From contig NZ_CP115175.1 of the NCBI RefSeq assembly GCF_027912415.1, positions 1,426,001 to 1,490,000 on the forward strand: 64,000 bases of DNA, written 5' to 3'. Position numbers and translations under genes: made by a program. Positions 33,091-40,960 of this stretch are shown one piece after another. The stretch's first letter is position 1. Every line of letters starts with the position of its first letter. This DNA comes from Homoserinibacter sp. YIM 151385. Lineage in GTDB: Bacteria > Actinomycetota > Actinomycetes > Actinomycetales > Microbacteriaceae. Below the pieces are notes generated by a model, which did not search any database, had not been told where the DNA came from, and worked only from the letters and a program-made list of their open reading frames with translations.

Positions 33091-33771
33091 GTGACCGACA
33101 TGTCCGTCGCCGTGCTGGCGAAGCGGCTCGGCGTCACTCAACGGCGCGCCAATCAGATCGTCGCCGATGGCCTGATCAGCGCTCGCCGCACCGACAGTGG
33201 CGAGTGGCTGGTCGACGTCGACAGCGCGGAAGCGTTCGGGCGCAGCCGACGCACGGCGCGCGGCCTCACCCCCGATGGTGCTTGGGCGCTGCTCTTCATC
33301 CTCAATGGCCAACGGGTCGACTGGATCTCCGAGAGCACACGAACGCGACTGAAGCGTCGCATCCGTGACGGATCGTCTGAGGTGCTGGCGCGGGAGGTGG
33401 CCGGACGGACGAAAATCCGGCGGTACCGCGCGGCCAACCTCGAGAAGGCCCGCAAGAACCTCCTGCTCACAGGACGATCAGCTACGGAGACTCTCTTCAC
33501 CGAGCTACTCCCCGATCAGGGCCGCCTCTACGGCTACGTGCCACGCGGAACGACGGTCGACGGCTGGGCGGCAGACAACTTCCTGGTGCCCGACACTGTC
33601 GGCAACGTCTTCCTGTTCGCCAACACGATGCCCGCCGCGGCTGCAGGCGAGAAGGTCCCCGCTTCGGTTGTGGCCGCCGATCTCGCCATCTCGGCGGATG
33701 CCCGTGAACGCGCGGCCGGAGCCGTCGCGCTCGAAGAGATGAGAGCCGCATGGCTGAGCCCGATCGCGTAG
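33091..33771 (+). CDS. HTH-domain protein, probable antitoxin of an AbiE-like pair
   Basis: This encodes 226 residues from GTG 33091. The N-terminal 50 residues are a helix-turn-helix (MSVAVLAKRLGVTQRRANQI, then LISARRTDSGEWLVDVDSA). The rest is a larger domain with DGAWALLFILNGQRVDWISE and a C-terminal helical part. The organisation, DNA-binding head plus mid-size C-terminal domain upstream of a nucleotidyltransferase, is that of AbiEi-type antitoxins. It overlaps the downstream gene by 22 nt. Confidence 0.7.
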   Translation: MTDMSVAVLAKRLGVTQRRANQIVADGLISARRTDSGEWLVDVDSAEAFGRSRRTARGLTPDGAWALLFILNGQRVDWISESTRTRLKRRIRDGSSEVLAREVAGRTKIRRYRAANLEKARKNLLLTGRSATETLFTELLPDQGRLYGYVPRGTTVDGWAADNFLVPDTVGNVFLFANTMPAAAAGEKVPASVVAADLAISADARERAAGAVALEEMRAAWLSPIA

Positions 33772-34496
33772 TCCGCCTCACGGGTGACGAGACGTTGCCC
33801 GCGTGGCGGAGCGTCGTGGAACTGCACGCGGCGGGGCTCTCTCACTCGCTCACGCTGGTGGGCGGACTGATGGTCTACGCGCATGCACGCGCCGCCGGCC
33901 TGACCTCGCCGAGACCCACAACCGACGCCGACGTCCTGGTCGACGTGCTGGCATCCCGCCTGAATCTGACCGAGGTTTCCGCAGGGCTGACGTCGATGGG
34001 CTTCGAACTGGCGAGCGAGTACACGACGGCCTACCGCTTCCGGCATCCGGACGCTCGAGTCGTGGACGTCATGGTCGCCGATCATCTGCCCTCTCATGTC
34101 CGCACGCGGCTTGCCGGGCGTCCAGCCTTCCGCGCTCCTGCCGGTCAGCAGGCCATCAACCGGCGTGAGCTCTGGCGGCTCGAGTTCGCCGATGACACGA
34201 ACTGCTCGATCGGCGTTCCCAACGTGCTCGGCGCGCTCGTCGCGAAGGGCGCGGCCTGGATCGTCGACAACCGCAATCCCGAACGTCATCTCCAGGATGC
34301 CGCGACGCTGTTCGCCGCAGTCGGCGATGCGTCGGCGCTCGACTACGACCTGTCGACCAACGACCGAAAGCGGCTGAGAGCCCTGCGCGATCAGCTGCAG
34401 GACCCCAGGCACGCCGCGTGGGGTCTCCTCGATGCCCAGGAGCGCCTTCTGGGCCAGCAGAATCTCCAGCTTCTTGCTCGAGCAGCACGACTGTAG
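33750..34496 (+). CDS. Nucleotidyltransferase-fold protein, probable AbiEii-like toxin
   Basis: This encodes 248 residues. LVGGLMVYAHARAAG (about 36-50) followed by PTTDADVLVDV is the GG...DxD signature of nucleotidyltransferases, and DARVVDVMVAD supplies the likely third Asp. C-terminal residues (RHLQDAATLFAAV, then RKRLRALRDQLQ) are helical. Paired with an upstream HTH gene, it matches type IV AbiE-like toxin-antitoxin modules, where the toxin modifies tRNA or binds nucleotides and causes abortive infection. The ATG lies inside the upstream gene. Confidence 0.75.
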   Translation: MAEPDRVVRLTGDETLPAWRSVVELHAAGLSHSLTLVGGLMVYAHARAAGLTSPRPTTDADVLVDVLASRLNLTEVSAGLTSMGFELASEYTTAYRFRHPDARVVDVMVADHLPSHVRTRLAGRPAFRAPAGQQAINRRELWRLEFADDTNCSIGVPNVLGALVAKGAAWIVDNRNPERHLQDAATLFAAVGDASALDYDLSTNDRKRLRALRDQLQDPRHAAWGLLDAQERLLGQQNLQLLARAARL

Positions 34497-34607
34497 ATAG
34501 GAGCAACGGCTATCGATACCGGCGAGACCCCCGGACACCATCCGCATTGTGGCCCTCCGGCCCACGTGACGTTTTCGAGGGACTGTCAGGTGCAGGCAAC
34601 TGATCCC

Positions 34608-34630
34608 TAGAATTCGGACGACACAGGAGG
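34608..34630 (+). promoter_or_regulatory. Promoter -10 and RBS for gene 34635
   Basis: TAGAAT at 34608-34613 is a good -10, with TGTCAG about 18 nt upstream as a weak -35. AGGAGG at 34625-34630 precedes the GTG at 34635 by only 4 nt. Confidence 0.55.
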
Positions 34631-34634
34631 CATC

Positions 34635-35363
34635 GTGACCAATCCGCCAGCAGGCTTCTACCCCGACTCGACTAACGGGGGCCGCGGTCGTTGGTGGAAC
34701 GGTGAGCAGTGGACCGATCGATTCCAAGACGAGATGCTCACGCCTCCGGCACCGGCACCAGCATCAGCACCAGCACCAGCACCTACTCTCGCCGTAGGGC
34801 CGACAAACGAAATGACTGACGTCGAGCAGCCCGAGGGCACACAAGACACAGCCGCTCCAAATGCGATTTCGGGGGGAAGCCCTGTTTCCTCGCGCCCGTC
34901 GCCGTCGCACCGCACGTGGCTGATGATCACGATCGGCGCCTTCGTGCTCGGAGGGTTGCTCGGCGGATCCGTCGCCGCATTGGCTACCGCCGGAGGCCCC
35001 GGAGATGACACGGCTACGTCGAGCGAAGCCGATGCTGGCGGTGTCACAGCAATCGAGCAAGCGGGGCGGCGTTGCGGCCTGGTGAATATGGACGGGAGAT
35101 CGACGGCGAGCGGGGTCGAGGTCGGGGATGGAGGAATGTCGCTCACGCTCGACACCAAGGGCAATGACGATTCGACTGGGATCGCCTACTCGGACGCCGA
35201 GTGCATGTTCACGCAACTCAAGATGACCGACGCCATCAAGTCGAGGGTCGAGGCCACCCGCGCACTGGATGGACGCCAGACCGGCGATTGGGGCGACTTC
35301 GACGCGTCGTGGGGCTACCACCCCGACCACGGGCTCGACATGGTGATCGAGGATCAGAGCTGA
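34635..35363 (+). CDS. DUF2510 single-pass membrane protein
   Basis: This encodes 242 residues. The N-terminus PPAGFYPDSTNGGRGRWWNG followed by EQWT is the DUF2510 motif common in actinobacterial membrane proteins. A Pro/Ala low-complexity stretch (APAPASAPAPAPT) follows, then one transmembrane helix (about 96-119, LMITIGAFVLGGLLGGSVAA) and an extracytoplasmic domain of about 120 residues with two Cys (RRCGLVNM and DAECMFTQ) that may form a disulfide. Function unknown. Confidence 0.75.
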   Translation: MTNPPAGFYPDSTNGGRGRWWNGEQWTDRFQDEMLTPPAPAPASAPAPAPTLAVGPTNEMTDVEQPEGTQDTAAPNAISGGSPVSSRPSPSHRTWLMITIGAFVLGGLLGGSVAALATAGGPGDDTATSSEADAGGVTAIEQAGRRCGLVNMDGRSTASGVEVGDGGMSLTLDTKGNDDSTGIAYSDAECMFTQLKMTDAIKSRVEATRALDGRQTGDWGDFDASWGYHPDHGLDMVIEDQS

Positions 35364-35397
35364 CGCACATCACCAGTTGGTTGAGATTGACCACATC

Positions 35398-35766
35398 ATG
35401 AGTTTCGGCAGGTCGATCAGGATCGCCGCCGATCCCGACCGTGACATCCAGACACGTGTGATCAACCTGATGGGCTCGATCGAGTACATGTCGATCTGGG
35501 GATTCCACGGCACCGTGGACCGGCTCTACCTCGCGACCGGTGCCGGCCCGAGCGGCTGGACGCCCGCGCAGGTCGATCGCGCCGTCGAGCTCGTCGTCCA
35601 CGCGCACGCATCGTGGAGCGCGTTCAAGCGTGCAGCGGATGCTGCCACGCACGAGTCGAAGCGCCGTCCTAGCTACCGTCCGGCCGAAATCGACAAGCAG
35701 TACCGCGAGTGGATCGAGAGCTACCTCAACGAGTCTCGTCGCCGGGAATGGCGCCTGCTGGAGTAG
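35398..35766 (+). CDS. Unknown 122-residue island protein
   Basis: ATG 35398 gives 122 residues; TTG 35377 would add seven. The protein contains INLMGSIEYMSIWGFHGTVD and AVELVVHAHASWSAFKRAAD and ends in a basic tail. No domain is recognised. It is the last gene before the right end of the island. Confidence 0.55.
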   Translation: MSFGRSIRIAADPDRDIQTRVINLMGSIEYMSIWGFHGTVDRLYLATGAGPSGWTPAQVDRAVELVVHAHASWSAFKRAADAATHESKRRPSYRPAEIDKQYREWIESYLNESRRREWRLLE

Positions 35767-35785
35767 CGACGAGCGCGGCCGCTCG

Positions 35786-35803
35786 TGCCCACATTTTGCC
35801 CAC
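35786..35803 (+). repeat. Arm-type repeats of outer element, right end
   Basis: TGCCCACATTTTGCCCAC has two TGCCCAC units 11 bp apart and is identical to 20595-20612 at the left end. Confidence 0.75.
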
Positions 35804-35909
35804 AATTCAGCGTTATCACACGCCATCCGACGTGATCACAGCGCACCCACGATCGCCGTGAATGCGGGGCACTTCGCCCCTTGCGCGGATATCCCAAACC
35901 CCATCCATT

Positions 35910-35955
35910 GGACTTTTAATCCGCGGGTCGTGGGTTCGAGCCCCACCGGGCCCAC
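35910..35955 (+). repeat. Right attachment-site repeat (46 bp of tRNA-Lys 3' end)
   Basis: This is a perfect copy of 20478-20523. It lacks the 5' part of the tRNA (acceptor 5' strand and D-arm), so it is not a functional tRNA gene. It marks the right boundary of the island. Confidence 0.95.
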
Positions 35956-36123
35956 GTTCGACGTCGCCCGCGGTACCGACGAGCGCAGAGGCCCGGCAGA
36001 CGCGCACCACGGTGAGATCTCGGGAACGACGATCTCGGACGGCGCGGGAGGGGCGAACCGCCTCACGAAGGGCACCGGACCCTTCGCGCCGACGCCGAGC
36101 TGCGCACCGAGTGACAGCACACC

Positions 36124-36294
36124 CGCCTCGCGGACCTGTTCGCCGACGACCAGCTCATCGATTCCCTCGCCAGCGACGTTCCGAGCCCGCTCGTCGAGAA
36201 GTTCGAGCTCGGCCGCGCGCTCGCGCAACACGCCGCCGACATCCTCGCGATCTTCGACCGGCCCGCGCCTCCTCGATTGCAACGAGCCCGTTAA
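36124..36294 (+). pseudogene. Gene remnant next to attR
   Basis: The frame reads QHTRLADLFADDQLIDSLAS, continues through EKFELGRALAQHAADILAIF and ends in TAA. Amino-acid composition and helix pattern look like true protein, but a TGA precedes it directly and there is no start codon. It is probably the C-terminal remnant of a decayed gene; the family is not recognised. Confidence 0.35.
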
Positions 36295-36430
36295 CATCAC
36301 GTTACTCCTGGCCCACCGAGGTCGTCGGCCGACTGGTCCTGGGACGGCCGTGACGTGAGCCGCAGACTGAGGCCATGACCCCCCGAACCGGCTTCCACCA
36401 GCGGCCGTGCCAGCGGCTGACGGGCACGCG

Positions 36431-37378
36431 GTGACGCGGTATCTCGGCGGCCGGCTGCTCGCCGCCGCGATCGTGCTCTTCGCGCTGTCGCTGCTCGCCT
36501 TCGGAATGGTCCGCCTGATCCCCGGCGACCCCGCCCTGAACTTCGTCCAGGTCGACAACCCCGACCCGGCCGTGCTCGAGGCGATCCGTCAGCAGCTCGG
36601 CCTCGACCGCCCCTGGTACACGCAGTACCTCGAATGGATCGGCGGCGCGGTCACCGGCGACTTCGGCAGCTCGCTCACGAGGCCGCAGCAGATCGGCGAA
36701 CAGCTCGCGGTGCGCTTCCCGGTGAGCCTGCAGCTCGCCGTCATGGCGATGCTCATCGCCGTCGCGTTCGGCGTGCCGCTCGGCGTGATGGCCGCCGTCC
36801 GGCCCGGCAAGGCGGTCGACGCGGTCGTGCGCGGGCTCAGCTTCGTCTCGCTCGCGGTGCCCGCGTTCATCATCGCGACGGTCATCATCCTCGTGAACAC
36901 CAGCACGGTGCGACTGCGCCTGCTCGGCCACGTGTCGTTCGAGGACGACCCGCTCGGCAGCATCGGCTCGATGCTCGCACCGGCGATCGTGCTCTCGCTC
37001 GCGATGGGCGCCATGATCGCCAGATACACGCGTGGCACCGTGATCGACGCGCTCTCCCAGGACTACATCCGAACCGCACGCGCCAAGGGCGCATCGGTCG
37101 GACGCATCGTCGTGCGGCATGCCCTGCGCAACGCGCTCATCCCCGTGACGACCATCATCGGCGTGCAGCTCGCCGCCATCATCGGCGGCACGGTCATCAT
37201 CGAGACCGTCTTCGCGATCCCCGGCATGGGCAGCTACCTGATCGAGTCGATCAACACCACCGACTACCCGGCCATCCAGGCCTGCGTGCTCGTGCTCGGC
37301 GCGGTGTTCATCATCATCAACCTGGTCGTCGACCTCATCTATCCGCTGATCGATCCGAGAATCCGGGTGGCGCGATGA
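36431..37378 (+). CDS. Dipeptide/oligopeptide-type ABC transporter permease (DppB-like)
   Basis: This encodes 315 residues from GTG 36431 (GTG 36407 would add eight residues). It has six transmembrane segments; FGMVRLIPGDPALNFV near residue 25 and the EAA loop IRTARAKGASVGRIVVRHAL (about 215-235) are hallmarks of the DppB family. First gene of a rightward operon that overlaps the second permease as ATGA. With 37375-41973 it forms a complete importer. Confidence 0.9.
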   Translation: MTRYLGGRLLAAAIVLFALSLLAFGMVRLIPGDPALNFVQVDNPDPAVLEAIRQQLGLDRPWYTQYLEWIGGAVTGDFGSSLTRPQQIGEQLAVRFPVSLQLAVMAMLIAVAFGVPLGVMAAVRPGKAVDAVVRGLSFVSLAVPAFIIATVIILVNTSTVRLRLLGHVSFEDDPLGSIGSMLAPAIVLSLAMGAMIARYTRGTVIDALSQDYIRTARAKGASVGRIVVRHALRNALIPVTTIIGVQLAAIIGGTVIIETVFAIPGMGSYLIESINTTDYPAIQACVLVLGAVFIIINLVVDLIYPLIDPRIRVAR

Positions 37379-38343
37379 CCTCTCTTCCCATGCGACTGAG
37401 CGCGATCGGCGTGATCGGCAAGCGCCGGGCGCGGCCCGTGCGCCGCAATGCGACACTCGCGATCGGCGTCGGCATCATCGTCGCGCTCACCGCGTTCGCC
37501 CTGCTCGGGCCCGTCCTGAGCCCGTACGGCACGACCCAGATCAGCGACACGCCCTTCGCGGGCTCGTCGACCGAGCACTGGCTCGGCACCGACAACCTCG
37601 GTCGCGACACGTTCGTCCGCCTCGCCGCGGCGACCGGCTACACGCTACTGATCTCGTTCACCGCCTCGGTCGTCGCGATGGCGGTCGGCACGGCGCTCGG
37701 CGTGCTCGCCGGCTACCTCGGGGGCTGGACCGACCTCGTCGTCATGCGCGGCGTCGAGGTGTTCATGTCGATCCCCGCGATCCTCATGGCGCTCGTCGTG
37801 CGGGTCATCTTCGGCCCGGGGGTGCTGCCGCTCGTGGTCGCCATGGCGATCGTCGCCGCGCCCATGTTCGCGAGGATCATGCGCGGGCCCATCCTGCTCC
37901 TCAAGGAGCGCGACTTCGTGGTCGCAGCCGAGGTCGGCGGTGTGGGCAGGCTCGGCATCGCGTTCCAGCATCTGCTGCCCAACGCGCTCACGCCGATGCT
38001 CGTGCAGTTCGCGAACACCGCATCGCTCGCGGTGCTGCTCGAGGCGAGCCTCAGCTACCTCGGGCAGGGCGTGCAAGCGCCCGAACCCAGCGCCGGCCGC
38101 ATGATCAGCGAGTTCCAGCGCTACATGGCCGACCAGCCGCAGCTCGTGCTCATCCCCGCCGCGCTGGTCACGATCCTCACCGTCGGCTGGAACCTCATCT
38201 CCGACGGGCTGCAGGCCGGACTCTCGCCACGCGCCAGCCAGCTGCAGGTGCCCGTCCGGCCGCGCAGGCCCGCGTCCTCGACCAGCTCAACCCTCCCCAC
38301 CACCCCTGCATCCCACCCCAGCGCGAAGGAGCACCACCAATGA
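37375..38343 (+). CDS. Dipeptide/oligopeptide-type ABC transporter permease (DppC-like)
   Basis: This encodes 322 residues. HWLGTDNLGRDTFVRLAAAT (about 65-85) is the DppC signature and VVAAEVGGVGRLGIAFQHLL is the EAA loop. The C-terminal 30 residues are an unusual Pro/Ser/Thr-rich tail (RPRRPASSTSSTLPTTPASH). Coupled at both ends: ATGA with the first permease and with the binding protein. Confidence 0.9.
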   Translation: MTSLPMRLSAIGVIGKRRARPVRRNATLAIGVGIIVALTAFALLGPVLSPYGTTQISDTPFAGSSTEHWLGTDNLGRDTFVRLAAATGYTLLISFTASVVAMAVGTALGVLAGYLGGWTDLVVMRGVEVFMSIPAILMALVVRVIFGPGVLPLVVAMAIVAAPMFARIMRGPILLLKERDFVVAAEVGGVGRLGIAFQHLLPNALTPMLVQFANTASLAVLLEASLSYLGQGVQAPEPSAGRMISEFQRYMADQPQLVLIPAALVTILTVGWNLISDGLQAGLSPRASQLQVPVRPRRPASSTSSTLPTTPASHPSAKEHHQ

Positions 38344-39914
38344 GAAGGCCCCTCGTCATCGCCGCGTCGCTCGCGGCGGCCACGGCACTCGTCCTCACCG
38401 GATGCTCGACGGGCGGAGGCGACTCGACCGCCGCCGCGAACGGCGAGCCGGTCGACGGCGGAACGCTCGTGTATGCGACCGACATCCAGCCCACGGCCGG
38501 CGGACTCGACCCGTACTCGAGCGTCGCGTTCGCGAACCAGAACATGCTCGTGCAGATCTACGAGACGCTGCTCACCAAGTCCGACGACGGCGAGATCATG
38601 CCGGGCCTCGCCGAGAGCTGGGAGCAGGTGGACGACACCACCTACACCGTGACCCTGCGCGAGGGCGTGACCTTCAGCGACGGCTCGCCGCTCACGGCCG
38701 AGGATGTGGTGTTCTCGTTCGACACCATGACCACGGCGCCCGCGGTGACCGCGACGCTGCTCACGGGCCTCGCCGAGACCACGGCGATCGACGAGCAGAC
38801 CGTGCAGTTCACCCTGTCGGCGCCGAACGGCACGTTCCTGAACGTCATCGCGGCGCGCGGCACGGCGTACATCGTGAATCAGGCATGGTACGAGTCGACG
38901 CCGGCCGAGGCGCGTCAGCGCGAGGCGCTCGGCACCGGCCCGTTCGTGCTCGACGAGTGGGTCGACAACGTCTCGCTCACGCTGACGAAGAACGAGCAGT
39001 ACTGGCAGGAGGGACTGCCGCACCTCGACGTGCTCGAGTTCCAGTTCCTGCCCGATGAGACCGCGCGCATCTCGGCGCTCCGCCAGGGCGCCGGCGTCGA
39101 CGCGGCGTGGACCCGTGACGCGGCGCTCGTCGCGGACCTCGACGGCCAGGGATTCGCGTTCGGCGAGAACGCCTCGACACGCGGGCTGAACATCTACGTC
39201 AACGCCCAGTCGGGCCCGCTCGCCGATGTGCGCGTGCGGCAGGCGATCTCGCTGGCGCTCGACCGTCAGGCGATCATCGACCTCGCGGCGGGCGGCAACG
39301 GCGAGCTGAGCCTCACGGTGCCCGCGGGCGACCCGACCGCGGTGCTGCCCGACGAGGACACGCCGCTCTACACGCAGGACATCGACGCGGCCAAGAAGCT
39401 GCTCGCCGAGGCCGGTCAGGAGAGCCCGACGATCAGCCTCACGTATGCGACCGACGCGTCGCTCGCCATCGACGTGCCGGCGTATGAGGTCATGAAGGAG
39501 CAGCTGGCCGAGGCCGGCATCACGCTCGAGCTGAACGGCACGACCTGGACCGAGGTCGTCGGCGCGGTCGTGAGCGGCGGGTACACGGACCTGATCGCGG
39601 TGCCCGGCTACTACCAGCCCGACATGACGGCGTACTTCAACTTCTTCCTGGTGCCCGGCGCGGCGACGAACAAGGTGACCGCCGAGGGCGACCCCGGCGT
39701 GGCCGAGCTCGCCGAGCTGCGCGGCGTGATCGAGCCGGCCGAGCGGGCCGAGAAGCTCGAGGCGCTCGAGGATCTGGTCGCGGACCAGGCCTACGTCTAC
39801 ACGCTCTTCGCGCAGGCCCAGCGGTTCGAGGCGTGGTCCGAGCGCGTGCAGGGCTACGTGGCCGACCCGTTCACGTACCGCTGGAACCTCGTCAACGCCT
39901 GGCTCGCCGACTAG
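38340..39914 (+). CDS. Extracellular solute-binding lipoprotein, family 5
   Basis: This encodes 524 residues. The signal peptide ends LVLTGC with the lipidated Cys at residue 22. The SBP family 5 hallmarks are present: PGLAESWEQVDDTTYTVTLR and GVTFSDGSPLTAEDVVFSFD around residues 85-125, and DVRVRQAISLALDRQAI near 300. This family binds peptides, opines, amides and other nitrogen compounds. With the amidohydrolases downstream, an acylated or amidated amine is the likely ligand, which is inferred. Confidence 0.93.
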   Translation: MRRPLVIAASLAAATALVLTGCSTGGGDSTAAANGEPVDGGTLVYATDIQPTAGGLDPYSSVAFANQNMLVQIYETLLTKSDDGEIMPGLAESWEQVDDTTYTVTLREGVTFSDGSPLTAEDVVFSFDTMTTAPAVTATLLTGLAETTAIDEQTVQFTLSAPNGTFLNVIAARGTAYIVNQAWYESTPAEARQREALGTGPFVLDEWVDNVSLTLTKNEQYWQEGLPHLDVLEFQFLPDETARISALRQGAGVDAAWTRDAALVADLDGQGFAFGENASTRGLNIYVNAQSGPLADVRVRQAISLALDRQAIIDLAAGGNGELSLTVPAGDPTAVLPDEDTPLYTQDIDAAKKLLAEAGQESPTISLTYATDASLAIDVPAYEVMKEQLAEAGITLELNGTTWTEVVGAVVSGGYTDLIAVPGYYQPDMTAYFNFFLVPGAATNKVTAEGDPGVAELAELRGVIEPAERAEKLEALEDLVADQAYVYTLFAQAQRFEAWSERVQGYVADPFTYRWNLVNAWLAD

Positions 39915-39958
39915 ACCCGGCACGCTGCCCGATGCGAACCACCCCGGAAGGAGACCTC

Positions 39959-40960
39959 ATGACCGACGTTCGAGACGACGTGCTCGTGGTCGACGGCCTG
40001 ACCGTCGGCTACGGCGGAGCGGCCCCGGTCGTGTCCGACGTCTCCTTCCGGGTCGCATCGGGCGAGATCGTCGGCGTGATCGGCGAGAGCGGATGCGGCA
40101 AGTCCACGATCGCGACCGCGATCATGGGCCTGCTGCCCGGCTCGGCGGCCCTCGACGCGACGACCCTCTCGGTCGGCGACGAGACGCTCGTCGGCCGCAG
40201 CGAGAAGGAGTACGCGTCGCTGCGCGGACGGGTCATGTCGATGGTGTTCCAGGAGCCCATGTCGGCGCTCAACCCGACGATCCGCATCGGACCGCAGATC
40301 GCCGAGACGCTCATCGTGCACCGGCTCATGGACAAGAAGGCCGCCATGGTGCGGGCACGTGAGCTGCTCGAGCTCGTGCAGGTGCCCGAGCCCGATCTCC
40401 GGATGCGGCAGTTCCCGCACCAGCTGAGCGGCGGCATGCGGCAGCGTGTGGTCATCGCGATGGCGATGGCGGCCAAGCCCCGGCTGCTCGTGGCCGACGA
40501 GCCGACGACCGCGCTCGACGTGACCGTGCAGGCGCAGATCCTCGACCTCATCGACGAGATGCGCACCGTGACGGGCACGGGCGTGGTGCTCATCAGCCAC
40601 GACCTGGGCGTCATCGCGCAGACCTGCGACCGCGTGCTCGTCATGTACGCGGGGCAGATCGTGGAGGAGGGCACGCCGGCCGAGGTGCTCGCGGCACCCG
40701 CGCACCCCTACACGAGGGCGTTGCTGAAGAGCATCCCGGCGACCGATCGGCCCGGCCGGGTCGAGCTGCCGGCGATCCCCGGCGGCATCGCCGACGAGGA
40801 TCGCGCACGCGCGGGCTGCCGGTTCCAGCCGCGCTGCGCGTTCGCGACCGACGCGTGCGCCGCACCGCAGGCGCTGCGCCCGATCGATCCGGGGCGGGCG
40901 GTGCGATGCGTCCGCTCGGAAGAGGTCATCGCCCTCGAGATCCAGGAGGCTGCAGCATGA
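39959..40960 (+). CDS. ABC transporter ATP-binding protein (DppD-like)
   Basis: This encodes 333 residues from ATG 39959 after GGAAGGAG. Walker A is GESGCGKST, signature is LSGGMRQRVVIAMAMA, Walker B is LLVADEPTTALD. The C-terminal oligopeptide-transporter domain has AGCRFQPRCAFATDACAAPQ, whose spaced Cys residues form the Fe-S-like cluster motif of DppD/DppF. The open frame upstream to 39833 is inside the binding-protein gene. Confidence 0.93.
   Translation: MTDVRDDVLVVDGLTVGYGGAAPVVSDVSFRVASGEIVGVIGESGCGKSTIATAIMGLLPGSAALDATTLSVGDETLVGRSEKEYASLRGRVMSMVFQEPMSALNPTIRIGPQIAETLIVHRLMDKKAAMVRARELLELVQVPEPDLRMRQFPHQLSGGMRQRVVIAMAMAAKPRLLVADEPTTALDVTVQAQILDLIDEMRTVTGTGVVLISHDLGVIAQTCDRVLVMYAGQIVEEGTPAEVLAAPAHPYTRALLKSIPATDRPGRVELPAIPGGIADEDRARAGCRFQPRCAFATDACAAPQALRPIDPGRAVRCVRSEEVIALEIQEAAA

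Larger units (their letters stand above)
20478..35955. mobile_element. Genomic island integrated in tRNA-Lys (outer element)
   Basis: The 46-bp direct repeat of the tRNA 3' end lies 15,432 bp apart. Inside each end are TGCCCAC repeats at 11-bp spacing (20584, 20595, 20606 and 35786, 35797), as expected for integrase arm-binding sites. Genes inside have less biased codon use, more A/T third positions and mostly unknown or defence-like products. A tyrosine integrase gene is present but frameshifted. No replication, conjugation or phage structural genes are recognisable, so it is a defence/accessory island rather than a complete ICE or prophage. Confidence 0.92.
35767..36430. other. Right end of island and flanking remnant
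   Basis: This stretch holds the TGCCCAC arm pair (35786-35803), the right att repeat (35910-35955) and then about 475 nt with no intact gene. On the plus strand, 36124-36294 reads LADLFADDQLIDSLASDVPS and onward to a stop, with a stop codon just before it and no start. This looks like the tail of a broken gene next to the insertion site. Confidence 0.55.

Noticed and set aside
34765-34790. Short tandem repeat (GCACCA units) as a phase-variation tract
   Set aside because: It encodes a Pro/Ala linker in frame; the 6-bp unit cannot shift the frame, so switching is not suggested.
35910-35955. Second tRNA-Lys gene
   Set aside because: Only the 3' 46 bases are present; the 5' acceptor strand and D-arm are missing. 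It is the attR duplicate.
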